From Saprospiraceae bacterium (GTDB taxonomy: Bacteria > Bacteroidota > Bacteroidia > Chitinophagales > Saprospiraceae), in contig JAGQXC010000001.1 of NCBI GenBank assembly GCA_020436785.1, positions 1-42,427 on the forward strand: 42,427 nucleotides of DNA, given 5' to 3'. Positions 32,649 to 40,722 of this stretch are shown here, piece after piece. The translations under genes were made by a program, and so were the position numbers. The notes below the pieces were generated by a model. It saw only the letters and a list, made by a program, of their open reading frames with translations. It was not told where the DNA came from and made no database searches. Each line of letters starts with the position of its first letter. The first letter of the stretch is position 1.

Positions 32649-33845
32649 ATGAACAACACACGGAACACTTCTTCCAGTTTCTGGTCAATAATGTTGCTGT
32701 CCGGGGGCCTGTTTCTGGCATCCTGCGGAGGAACGATTGAACCGTTGCAGGACAATTGGGAACGCGCAATTCCCTACCAGCCTATCCCGCAGGGTTTGGT
32801 GTCGATCCGGTCGGCAGATTGTGGGGTCTGCCATCAGGAGATCTACCAGGAGTGGCTGAAGTCAACCCATGCGCATGCCTGGACGGATTTGCAATTTCAA
32901 TCCGAGATGAAAAAGGAAACCAGCCCTTACCTGTGCATCAACTGCCACATCCCGCTGGAAAATCAGCAGGAATACCTCGTCACCGGACTCCGTGACGGAG
33001 ACATTTACCGGCCGGTAAAAGTAAAAAACCCTGACTTTGATGCAACCATGCAGCAGGAAGGAATCGGGTGCGCCACCTGTCATGTGCGCGATGGATACAT
33101 CATTGGCACCCGCGGAATGCCCAATGCCCCTCACCCGGTACAGGTCGATTCGAACTTCCTCAGTGAACGGTTGTGTCTTACCTGTCACAATGCCAACGCC
33201 GTGGTCACTCCGGAATTGGTATGCACTTTTCAGACGGGTGATGAATGGCAATCCGGCCCATATGCCGGGACACAAAATTGCATCTCCTGCCACATGGACA
33301 CCTTATCCCGGCCCTGGATGGCCGGCATGCCCGAACATTTATCCCACCGCCACTGGTTCCCCGGCTCCGGCATACCCAAACGCCGGGGAGAAGAAGCGGT
33401 GGGCTTACAAGGCCTTGACGTCTTTCCGTATACCCTGAATGAAAGTTACCCGGCTACCGACTCCATTACCTACCGGCTGCGGCTGGTCAATGCTCATGCC
33501 GGCCACCGCTTGCCTACCGGTGATCCGGAACGGTATTACCTCATCGACCTTACCTGGCTGAGCGCGGACAGCAGAGACACGTTATCGCACCGCCGGTTCC
33601 GGATCGGTGAAGTCTGGGAATGGTATCCGGAAGCCAAAAAAATCAGCGACAACAACCTGGATCCCCTGGAATCCCGCCATTACACCGCATCCTTCATGCC
33701 CTCTGGCGCGGGCGAATACATCCTCCGGGCTCAGGTCACCAAACACCGCATGACCGCGGAGACCGCTGCCTACCACCACTTGACGGAGGAATACCCGACC
33801 TACATCACGATCTTTGATGAAGTCCAACGGATACGGATCAAATAA
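32649..33845 (+). CDS. Five-haem cytochrome c lipoprotein (c554-like)
   Basis: A 398-residue exported electron carrier. The leader SIMLLSGGLFLASC contains a lipobox. Five c-type haem sites occur at C58 (CGVCH), C96 (CINCH), C141 (CATCH), C176 (CLTCH) and C211 (CISCH). The opening DCGVCHQEIYQEWLKSTHAH resembles cytochrome c-554-type modules of hydroxylamine and nitrite metabolism. After about residue 250 a beta-domain (YRLRLVNAHAGHRLPTGDPE) has a further H-x-x-x-x-P segment and no haem motif. The partner is unknown. It is preceded by an AT-rich composite repeat and a -7 element. Confidence 0.88.
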   Translation: MNNTRNTSSSFWSIMLLSGGLFLASCGGTIEPLQDNWERAIPYQPIPQGLVSIRSADCGVCHQEIYQEWLKSTHAHAWTDLQFQSEMKKETSPYLCINCHIPLENQQEYLVTGLRDGDIYRPVKVKNPDFDATMQQEGIGCATCHVRDGYIIGTRGMPNAPHPVQVDSNFLSERLCLTCHNANAVVTPELVCTFQTGDEWQSGPYAGTQNCISCHMDTLSRPWMAGMPEHLSHRHWFPGSGIPKRRGEEAVGLQGLDVFPYTLNESYPATDSITYRLRLVNAHAGHRLPTGDPERYYLIDLTWLSADSRDTLSHRRFRIGEVWEWYPEAKKISDNNLDPLESRHYTASFMPSGAGEYILRAQVTKHRMTAETAAYHHLTEEYPTYITIFDEVQRIRIK

Positions 33846-33927
33846 GTCAACCTTGCTGATCAATTGTTGAAAATCAGGTATTTTAAAGCATGGACGCGTA
33901 GCAATGCTCTAACCTTAACCACATGCA

Positions 33928-34656
33928 ATGACCATCCTCTACACCAAACTGGCTTACCTTTACCATGAGATGTATCAAAATCTGTTTGATTATCAAAAAG
34001 ATTTTGAATGCTATCATCAACGATTACAGCAATATGGTTGCCGTTCCATTTTGGAAATCGGTTGTGGCAGTGGAAATCTGGCGGCCTATTTTGTGGCGAA
34101 CGGATATGCTTACCAGGGTCTGGATGCATCGCCGGACATGCTGGAGATTGCCCGGGAGATTGAACCGGCAGCAACGTATATTTTAGGGGATATGCGGTCT
34201 TTGGAAATGGCGGATGAATTTGATGCCATCCTGATTACCGGGCGAAGTTTTAGCTACCTGAACACCAATTGGGACGTCCTGAATACGCTGAAGGGAATCA
34301 ACCGTGCCCTGCATCCGGAAGGTCTGCTGTGTTTTGATAATTTTAATGCAGATAAAATCATCCATCCGGAGCCCAAGGTATTTGAGCAAACATCGTCATT
34401 TAAGGGTAAAACATTTCAACGCATCAGTTCAAAAACCTTAAACCTGGATCACGGCTGGACAGAAAACTGGACGGCCAAATACCTTGTCAGCGAAGAAGGC
34501 AAACCCACCCAGGAATTTGATGACATCTCCATACTTCGGTCGTTTACCAAAGATGAATTGACCATTTTCCTCCGGCTGGCCGGTTTTGGGATGGAGGAAT
34601 GGATTGATCAGGAATCCATTTTTTTGACCGTTGCGAAAAAAATCAACGATCTCTAA
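33928..34656 (+). CDS. Class I SAM-dependent methyltransferase
   Basis: A 242-residue cytoplasmic methyltransferase with the Rossmann fold. Motif I is SILEIGCGSGNLAAYF (residues 40-55) and the acidic motif II is GLDASPDMLEIA near 80. ILGDMRSLEMADEFDAILIT follows, with the Asp of motif III, and RALHPEGLLCFDNFNADKI forms motif IV. The C-terminal part is a mixed sheet (WTAKYLVSEEGKPTQEFD). The substrate is unknown. It is 80 bp after the cytochrome gene and 33 bp before the acetyltransferase, so co-transcription with the latter is likely. Confidence 0.9.
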   Translation: MTILYTKLAYLYHEMYQNLFDYQKDFECYHQRLQQYGCRSILEIGCGSGNLAAYFVANGYAYQGLDASPDMLEIAREIEPAATYILGDMRSLEMADEFDAILITGRSFSYLNTNWDVLNTLKGINRALHPEGLLCFDNFNADKIIHPEPKVFEQTSSFKGKTFQRISSKTLNLDHGWTENWTAKYLVSEEGKPTQEFDDISILRSFTKDELTIFLRLAGFGMEEWIDQESIFLTVAKKINDL

Positions 34657-34689
34657 CGGGAAATCTTCATTAATCAACGATCAAAAATC

Positions 34690-35139
34690 ATGAATGTATC
34701 AACAATAAATCAACGTGATTTAAACGGTTTGATAAGCCTGGTCCTGCAACTCTGGCCACCTAGCAGCTACGAAGAAGAATTTCAACACTACGCGGAGGTT
34801 CTTGCAAAAAAAGAAGAACAGGTTTTTGTGGCAAATGCATCTAACCGGATCATTGGATTCATCCATTTGGCCTTACGCACCGATTACGTGGAAGGAACCA
34901 CGACGTCGCCCGTAGCGTACCTGGAGGGCATTTATGTGGAACCATCACACCGGCAAGCCGGTGTCGCCCGCCAACTGCTCCTGGCCGGCGAAAAATGGGG
35001 ACGGGAAATGGGCTGCCGCGAAATGGGCTCCGACGCTGAGCTGGAGAACCACCTCAGCATCGAATTCCATCATGCTGCCGGATTTGAGGAAGCTAATCGG
35101 GTCGTTTGTTTCCGGAAGTCTCTGATCACTGATCATTAA
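34690..35139 (+). CDS. AAC(6')-I-like aminoglycoside N-acetyltransferase (GNAT)
   Basis: A 149-residue GNAT enzyme. The acetyl-CoA motif A is VAYLEGIYVEPSHRQAGVA followed by a helix (RQLLLAGEKWGREMG). The C-terminal half, with its GSDAELENHLSIEFHHAAGF segment and VVCFRKSL, reads like AAC(6')-Ig/Ih-type enzymes, where this tail is strongly conserved. The N-terminal LVLQLWPPSSYEEEF is likewise similar. The reaction would be acetylation of the 6'-amino group of an aminoglycoside, or of a related amine if it is a housekeeping relative. No mobile element flanks it, so it is probably chromosomal and intrinsic. Confidence 0.8.
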   Translation: MNVSTINQRDLNGLISLVLQLWPPSSYEEEFQHYAEVLAKKEEQVFVANASNRIIGFIHLALRTDYVEGTTTSPVAYLEGIYVEPSHRQAGVARQLLLAGEKWGREMGCREMGSDAELENHLSIEFHHAAGFEEANRVVCFRKSLITDH

Positions 35140-35475
35140 AGTTGGCATTGCTTATTTTCAATCGGCATACTCAAGACGGTCTGTCTACCGAATACAGAAT
35201 GCCTTTTGGTGAATTAACCGGCTATTCCCTGCACTGGAAAATTTAACGCCAATGCATTCATTTCCGGTGATTAAAAAAACATTGCGGAGGCCTTACCGGT
35301 CATACAATGTTTATAATTGACCAGATTATGGAATGACATAAAAATTAGGTACGAATTAATTTTGATCGACTTAACAATCCATTGCGGCTCCATTCACTAT
35401 CTTATTATTCATATATTCATTAGGCCAGATAGATGGTTCGCTTCTAGCTATTTTTTAATAGAGGATAAATACAGG
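35140..35475. other. Intergenic, no gene seen
   Basis: About 340 bp, AT-rich, with no convincing frame or RNA gene. A reading frame on the plus strand continues upstream of 35476, but its codons look random and it lacks a membrane leader. Confidence 0.5.
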
Positions 35476-36021
35476 ATGATGTTTTATACCAACTTAAACT
35501 TATTTTCAGGAATTCTCTTGGTTACTTCCTTATTTTCTTTCAATAATTCTAACGAAATGGGGAGGTTTTCGGCGCTAGTTTCCGGGTTTTGTTCTGATTT
35601 GAATAACCATTCGCTGACCGATACGACCTACGATGTGTCCGGAACCATCATTCCGGAGGGACCTCCAACATCCCCACCTTCCCGAATTGATGCCGGAACC
35701 GATTGTATTGTGGATCTTGTACAGCTATACCAAATAACCGGGTCTTTAACGGGAAAAATGAAATTGGATTACCGGATCATTGTACATGGACCTTGTGGTT
35801 CTCCAGCTGGCACCTACAATGAAGAATGGATTGCCTTTGGAGATTTTTCTGGATTCCATGGCGAAAAATCAGTGACTTCGCGATTGTCCTACACGGCCAC
35901 TGTAACTCATCAAGGGATGGTAAACGGCACCATTACCCTTGGCCAAGGAATGTCAGGTACTTTAACCATTCGCGGTCAATTCAACGAAGGAAAACTTGCT
36001 TACCAGGGGACCATCCGGTAG
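35476..36021 (+). CDS. Secreted protein of unknown function
   Basis: A 181-residue protein that I do not recognise. The start is at ATGATG (35476/35479), after AGAGGA and CAGG. A weak leader (LNLFSGILLVTSLFSF) is followed by a Ser/Thr- and Gly-rich domain with alternating strands (DYRIIVHGPCGSPAGTYNEE, TSRLSYTATVTHQGMVNG, SGTLTIRGQFNEGKLAYQG). It looks like an all-beta secreted domain. Two cysteines (CIVDL and GPCGS) could pair. It is isolated, between AT-rich gaps of about 340 and 240 bp, and its codon use is more AT-rich than its neighbours, so it may be a recent addition. Confidence 0.55.
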   Translation: MMFYTNLNLFSGILLVTSLFSFNNSNEMGRFSALVSGFCSDLNNHSLTDTTYDVSGTIIPEGPPTSPPSRIDAGTDCIVDLVQLYQITGSLTGKMKLDYRIIVHGPCGSPAGTYNEEWIAFGDFSGFHGEKSVTSRLSYTATVTHQGMVNGTITLGQGMSGTLTIRGQFNEGKLAYQGTIR

Positions 36022-36250
36022 CTATTGATTCGTAACCCTTATTAAACGCAACAACCTGATAATATGACAAAGTGGCTCAACATTTTTTCTACATTTATTG
36101 GATAGATTCCATCTTCAAATATAGACCACACTCAATTTCAATCGGATCAATTGCCAAGCGGTTACTGAAATTTACATGATAATCCATCGATTATTTGAAT
36201 GATGCATTAGATCACAATTGTTTTTAAATGTGTAAATAGGATTAATTAGA

Positions 36251-36259
36251 TACATTTAC
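36251..36259 (+). promoter_or_regulatory. Possible -7 element before the DHFR-like gene
   Basis: TACATTTAC fits TAnnTTT and ends 2 bp before the ATG at 36262, again implying a nearly leaderless transcript. Confidence 0.35.
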
Positions 36260-36261
36260 TT

Positions 36262-36837
36262 ATGTCCAGACCCGATAAATTCCCCTCCAAAGTCACCATC
36301 CACATGGTTTCCAGCCTCGATGGTTATGCCGCTTCCCGGGACAATAACGTGGAATGGATGAATACCAAAGACCGCTACGAACAAGGAATCATCCTCACCG
36401 CAGAAGAAATTAATGCCTACCTCGCTTCCATCGACTGTTACATCATGGGCGCAAAGACCTATGAACACGCCCTGGAACTGGGCTGGCCCTATGGCGATAC
36501 GCCCGTCCAGGTGGTCACCCGGCAACCTCGATCTTCCGGAAAAGATAGTGTCAGCTTTCACTCCGGGGATCTGACCGAATGGGTTAACCAGGTCTTGAAG
36601 ACGCGGTATCGCAACATCTGGTTGGTCGGCGGACCGGATCTGGTTCGTCAGTTCATCCGGTTGAATCTGGCTGACGAGATCATTTATACCATTGTTCCGG
36701 TCCTGATCGGAGGAGGTTATCCTTTCTTTGATGCCATCGCCAAAGTCCAGCCCCTGCATTTGAAAGACCAGCGGGCTTATGCCAACGGAATGGTTGAACT
36801 GACTTACGAAATCCTGAAAACCGACGGATTACCTTGA
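36262..36837 (+). CDS. DHFR-like / RibD C-terminal-family reductase
   Basis: A 191-residue protein of the dihydrofolate reductase-like superfamily (RibD C-terminal domain type). VTIHMVSSLDGYAASRDNNV is the classic first strand and helix. IDCYIMGAKTYEH, VQVVTRQPR, NIWLVGGPDLVRQFIRLNLA and DEIIYTIVPVLIGGGYPFFD follow the family order. An NADPH-dependent reduction is expected; the substrate is unknown. The last bases overlap the TTG start of the Crp/Fnr gene, so the two are translationally coupled. Confidence 0.9.
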   Translation: MSRPDKFPSKVTIHMVSSLDGYAASRDNNVEWMNTKDRYEQGIILTAEEINAYLASIDCYIMGAKTYEHALELGWPYGDTPVQVVTRQPRSSGKDSVSFHSGDLTEWVNQVLKTRYRNIWLVGGPDLVRQFIRLNLADEIIYTIVPVLIGGGYPFFDAIAKVQPLHLKDQRAYANGMVELTYEILKTDGLP

Positions 36838-37433
36838 ATCGCTTTGCTTTCTCCACCTTTCTGACCTCCAACACCGATCTCGATCAGGAATTGATCGATG
36901 GACTGGTTGGTCAGTGCACCCGGCGCGAGGTAACCAGAGGGGCCTACTTGCTCCGGGAAGGGGAAACTTGCGAGCATTCCTTTTTTGTAGAGAAGGGATT
37001 ATTGAAACAGTTCGCCATCGACCACCAGGGCAAGGAACACATTCTCCAGTTCGCTCCGGAGAACTGGATCGTCTCCGACCGGGCCAGCGCCTATTTTCAC
37101 CAGCCCTCTGAATACTACATCCAGGCGCTTGAAGACACCCAAGTCATGCTGGTGGACGAAGCATTTATCCTGCAACTGGCCCGGAACAACGCTTCATTCC
37201 TGGAATTTAACCACCGGCTATTGCACAATCACATCCGTCATCTGCAACAACGGATCCTGCAACTGCAGAGTGCAACCGCCAGTGAACGCTACCAGCATTT
37301 CGTGAAAATTTATCCCGATTTGTTGTTGCGCATTCCGCAAGTGTTGATTGCCTCTTACCTGGGCATCACGCCCGAAAGCCTGAGCCGGGTGCGCCGCGAC
37401 CTGGCGGAACAAAACCGGACGATCTTATCATAG
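36834..37433 (+). CDS. Crp/Fnr-family transcriptional regulator
   Basis: A 199-residue regulator beginning at a TTG (36834) overlapping the previous stop; no ATG is available upstream in frame. The N-terminal cyclic-nucleotide-binding fold shows RGAYLLREGETCEHSFFVEK, then GLLKQFAIDHQGKEHILQFA and WIVSD. The C-terminal HTH is RIPQVLIASYLGITPESLSRVRRDL. The phosphate-binding cassette of true cAMP receptors is not evident, so the sensed ligand may differ. Its partner gene is a DHFR-like reductase. Confidence 0.88.
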   Translation: MNRFAFSTFLTSNTDLDQELIDGLVGQCTRREVTRGAYLLREGETCEHSFFVEKGLLKQFAIDHQGKEHILQFAPENWIVSDRASAYFHQPSEYYIQALEDTQVMLVDEAFILQLARNNASFLEFNHRLLHNHIRHLQQRILQLQSATASERYQHFVKIYPDLLLRIPQVLIASYLGITPESLSRVRRDLAEQNRTILS

Positions 37434-37461
37434 ATCAATGCGAACCACTCCATGGCAAGCC

Positions 37462-37470
37462 TACCTTTGC
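37462..37470 (+). promoter_or_regulatory. Bacteroidota -7 promoter element with SD
   Basis: TACCTTTGC matches TAnnTTTGC exactly. It is followed by AAGGAG (37479-37484), a clear Shine-Dalgarno site 5 bp from the pirin ATG, which is rare in this window. Confidence 0.6.
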
Positions 37471-37489
37471 ATAAAAAAAAGGAGTTCTT

Positions 37490-38368
37490 ATGACAACCAG
37501 AAGCGTAGAAGCAATCATCCGGCCCGGTGCACCCCATTATGTGGGTGATGGATTTCGTGTCCATAATTTCATCCCCGGCAACCAGGGCGCCAACATGCAG
37601 CGGATGAACCCCTTCATCATGCTGGATTACAATTCAAAATACCATTTTACCGGCACCGAGAAGCCCCGGGGTGTGGGTGTTCATCCCCACCGCGGATTCG
37701 AAACGGTGACCATTGCCTACCAGGGCAAGGTGGCACATCACGACAGTGGTGGCGGTGGTGGTGTGATCGCGCAGGGGGATGTCCAGTGGATGACCGCTGC
37801 CAGCGGGGTCCTGCACAAAGAATACCATGAAGAGGCATGGGCCCGGGAAGGAGGTATTTTCCAGATGGTTCAACTGTGGGTGAATTTACCGGCCAAGGAC
37901 AAAATGAGTCCTCCCAAGTACCAGGCCATCAAGAATGAGACCATTCCTCAGGTCGATCTGGACACCGCAGGCAGTACGGTTAAGGTGATTGCCGGCAATT
38001 ACCAGGGCACCCAGGGTGCCGCTTCGACCTTTACACCGGTCCATTTGTTCAACGCCAGGTTGAAATCAGGAGCAAGAGCCGACTTCTCTTTCCCGGCAGC
38101 GTACCATACCGCCCTGCTGGTCATCGAAGGGGCGATTACGGTGAATGGAAAACATGAGGCGCCCACCGATCACTTTGTCTTGATGGGTAATGACGGAGAA
38201 GCATTTTCGATCGAAGCCAGTGAAGACGCATTGGTTCTGGTCATGAGCGGAGAGCCCATCCACGAACCCATCGCCGCACACGGACCTTTCGTGATGAACA
38301 CAAGGCAAGAACTGATTGAAGCCTTTGATGATTTCAACCAGGGTAAATTCGGTTATCTCGAGGATTAA
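37490..38368 (+). CDS. Pirin family protein
   Basis: A 292-residue bicupin of the pirin family. The metal site HPHRG, followed by the histidine and glutamate of VLHKEYHEE, is complete: His65, His67, His109 and Glu111. Family hallmarks are RVHNFIPGNQGANMQRMNPF, HPHRGFETVTIAYQGKVAHH and DVQWMTAASGVLHKE. The C-terminal cupin is less conserved (PAAYHTALLVIEGAITVNG). Members can act as quercetinase-like or redox-responsive proteins; which applies here is unknown. The gene has its own promoter and terminator, so it is monocistronic. Confidence 0.94.
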   Translation: MTTRSVEAIIRPGAPHYVGDGFRVHNFIPGNQGANMQRMNPFIMLDYNSKYHFTGTEKPRGVGVHPHRGFETVTIAYQGKVAHHDSGGGGGVIAQGDVQWMTAASGVLHKEYHEEAWAREGGIFQMVQLWVNLPAKDKMSPPKYQAIKNETIPQVDLDTAGSTVKVIAGNYQGTQGAASTFTPVHLFNARLKSGARADFSFPAAYHTALLVIEGAITVNGKHEAPTDHFVLMGNDGEAFSIEASEDALVLVMSGEPIHEPIAAHGPFVMNTRQELIEAFDDFNQGKFGYLED

Positions 38369-38386
38369 TGCATTAAAAACTGAATC

Positions 38387-38430
38387 AAAATGGCCCGTTC
38401 TGTTGTGATCCAGAGCGGGCCATTTTATTG
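38387..38430 (+). terminator. Strong rho-independent terminator
   Basis: AAAATGGCCCG-T-TCTG pairs with CAGA-G-CGGGCCATTTT, about 15 paired bases with one internal mismatch and an 8-nt loop, ending in a T-rich run. The A/T flanks make it usable from both strands. Confidence 0.9.
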
Positions 38431-38578
38431 AAGGTTAATGATCGCCTGATCGCACCAAAAAGGGGATTAATGGCATCTTTAAGTCAATTGGGTTAACTTC
38501 AGGATGTATTTCCTATTAATCTCACCAGGATTCAAACAGTACTACTTCTGGTGATCTTAATACCTAATCCCTCTGCTT

Positions 38579-40714
38579 ATGAAAAGCCGTATTTACGCCA
38601 TCCTCGTTCTGTTATTGCTGAATACTCATCTCCGAGGTCAAGCTGAAATTTCTTCTTCGTGGTATCAGGATTACTTTAATGATCTTGGGCAATGGGAACT
38701 CACACTGACCCAGGACCACGCCATCCTGGATGCCGATTATTGGGAATATGCTTCCAGCCTGGATTCCACCAATAAGTTATCAATAACCCTGGTCCGCACT
38801 GATACGGTTTGTTATTTTAATGCAGAAGGCCAGTACATTTGTGCGTTAAAACCTCGCTCTTCATCCCTTGATCTACGGTCCAACGACCAGGGCTTTCAAT
38901 TCATCCGGGATGGCATTCCTGCCGGAACACTCTTTACTGCTGACCATAAACCAATGTATCAGCCGACGCAGGACATTCCGGACACCAAGCCAGGTATGGC
39001 TAAACTGAAAGGTCGAGTCCTTGCTACAGACGAAAATGGTCTGGAAGAAGTCTATTCCATTCGGGTTTCTTACCAAAACTATCTTTGGCAATCACAGGTC
39101 TCTGTGGAGGCATTTCTGGACGCACATGGGAATTTCTCCATAGAGGTCCCACTAGTCGGGTTTTTGGATCTTTACTTTTTTTGTGGAGACACGGCAACTA
39201 CCCTATTTCTGGCCCCTGGTGAAAAGTTATTTCTGGATATCAAGGATTATGACCCGACCACGTGGCAATTTATGGGTTCAACGGCTGATGCGTGCCGCGA
39301 TTTTCAATATTTTGATCGATACGGCGTACCAAGTCAATATTATTGGCCGGCGTATGAGGACTATCTCACCCAGGACATTACTTCCCATCAGAATGGACGG
39401 AAAGCCATTATGGAACATTATGTAAATGGATTAGAAATCTATGCTGAGAATCATTTGGTATCGCCTGCTTTTCGAACTTGGCTACCCATCCACCACAAAG
39501 TCTGGTATTACGAGGACCTGGTTCGATACTCCTGGGTACCCCGAGCTATGCAAGGAAAATCCGTGTACTGGGAAACAGATGACCCCTATTACGATCACTT
39601 CCTGGGACTCTTCGACTTTACCGATTCATCTTATCAAATATCCAGCTCGTATTGTTTGTTCATCCGTGAACTAGCTATGTTTTATTTTCAGAAATTCGGC
39701 AAAGAAGTTGATTTCGCATTAGATGTACCCTACTGGAAAATGGTCCTCCAACAGGAAACCGAAGACTCTCTTCGTTCAGTCATTTATGATTTGATTAATA
39801 ATTTGCAAAATCCGCCGGAATCCGTCATCTACTGGAATACACTCTGGCAAAAATACGCCTCTGAGATCCATAAACAATACGGCAGTAAAAACAGCACGGT
39901 TACCCTGGATTCGATGGCTGCTTATTTTATTAGACAAGAAGCTTTATCACATAATGAACAAAATCAAATTGCCGATGCAAAAGATTTTATAAAAAAACAA
40001 AATACCATTGGATCACCCATACGACGCAAATATTTACCCTTGGTATCTTTGCGATTCTATCAAAAAGAAGTATCGATTTTAGATGGACTTGGAGAAAAGG
40101 AAAAGTTCTTGGGTACGCTGCTTTATGGAAATGCATTTGCAATGGCTGTCGAATCCGCAAATATCCCCCTTGCACAAATATTTCTGGACACCTTAAATCA
40201 GAGGACCACTGATCCGGCTAAAAGGCAATTGTACCAGTATCATCTTGAAAACCTTATTGAAAAATCTGAACAACCTCTCCCGGCCTATGCCGACCTCAAT
40301 GACCTGAAAGAAGGATCCCCGGAGGCATTCATTCAATCCCTAACGAACAAACATCCCGGTCAATACCTCTATCTCGATGTTTGGGCAACCTGGTGCGCTC
40401 CCTGTCGGGGTGAAATGCGCTTCGCAGCTGAAACCAAAAAATACCTGAAGAATTACCCCCTCACTTTCGTCTACTTGTGTATGTCGGGAGAAAAGACGGC
40501 CATGGAAAGTCTTATCAAGCAATACCAACTTTCCGGGGATCACTATTACCTGGAAGATCCCCTGGCGCGGAAATTATCTACCCTGCTCCAAGCCCGGGGT
40601 TATCCCACCTATCTGATCATCAACCCGGATGGACAGATCATCAACTGGAATGCTCCCCGCCCCAGTGATAAAGAATCGCTGCAAGCAGTCCTGGAAGACG
40701 CCGGGCGCCATTGA
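38579..40714 (+). CDS. TlpA-family thioredoxin-fold protein with long N-terminal region
   Basis: A 711-residue exported protein with signal peptide IYAILVLLLLNTHLRGQ. Its first 560 residues have no clear family. They contain a beta-sandwich-like stretch near residue 140 (KLKGRVLATDENGLEEVYSI) and a helical region from about 280 (YVNGLEIYAENHLVSPAFRT). The last 140 residues are a TlpA/AhpC-TSA-like thioredoxin domain with the active-site WCAPC at residues 605-609 and GYPTYLIINPDGQII at the cis-proline. The architecture is common in Bacteroidota thiol-disulfide proteins. It ends 8 bp from the convergent MBL gene. Confidence 0.88.
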   Translation: MKSRIYAILVLLLLNTHLRGQAEISSSWYQDYFNDLGQWELTLTQDHAILDADYWEYASSLDSTNKLSITLVRTDTVCYFNAEGQYICALKPRSSSLDLRSNDQGFQFIRDGIPAGTLFTADHKPMYQPTQDIPDTKPGMAKLKGRVLATDENGLEEVYSIRVSYQNYLWQSQVSVEAFLDAHGNFSIEVPLVGFLDLYFFCGDTATTLFLAPGEKLFLDIKDYDPTTWQFMGSTADACRDFQYFDRYGVPSQYYWPAYEDYLTQDITSHQNGRKAIMEHYVNGLEIYAENHLVSPAFRTWLPIHHKVWYYEDLVRYSWVPRAMQGKSVYWETDDPYYDHFLGLFDFTDSSYQISSSYCLFIRELAMFYFQKFGKEVDFALDVPYWKMVLQQETEDSLRSVIYDLINNLQNPPESVIYWNTLWQKYASEIHKQYGSKNSTVTLDSMAAYFIRQEALSHNEQNQIADAKDFIKKQNTIGSPIRRKYLPLVSLRFYQKEVSILDGLGEKEKFLGTLLYGNAFAMAVESANIPLAQIFLDTLNQRTTDPAKRQLYQYHLENLIEKSEQPLPAYADLNDLKEGSPEAFIQSLTNKHPGQYLYLDVWATWCAPCRGEMRFAAETKKYLKNYPLTFVYLCMSGEKTAMESLIKQYQLSGDHYYLEDPLARKLSTLLQARGYPTYLIINPDGQIINWNAPRPSDKESLQAVLEDAGRH

Positions 40715-40722
40715 ATCGGTAC

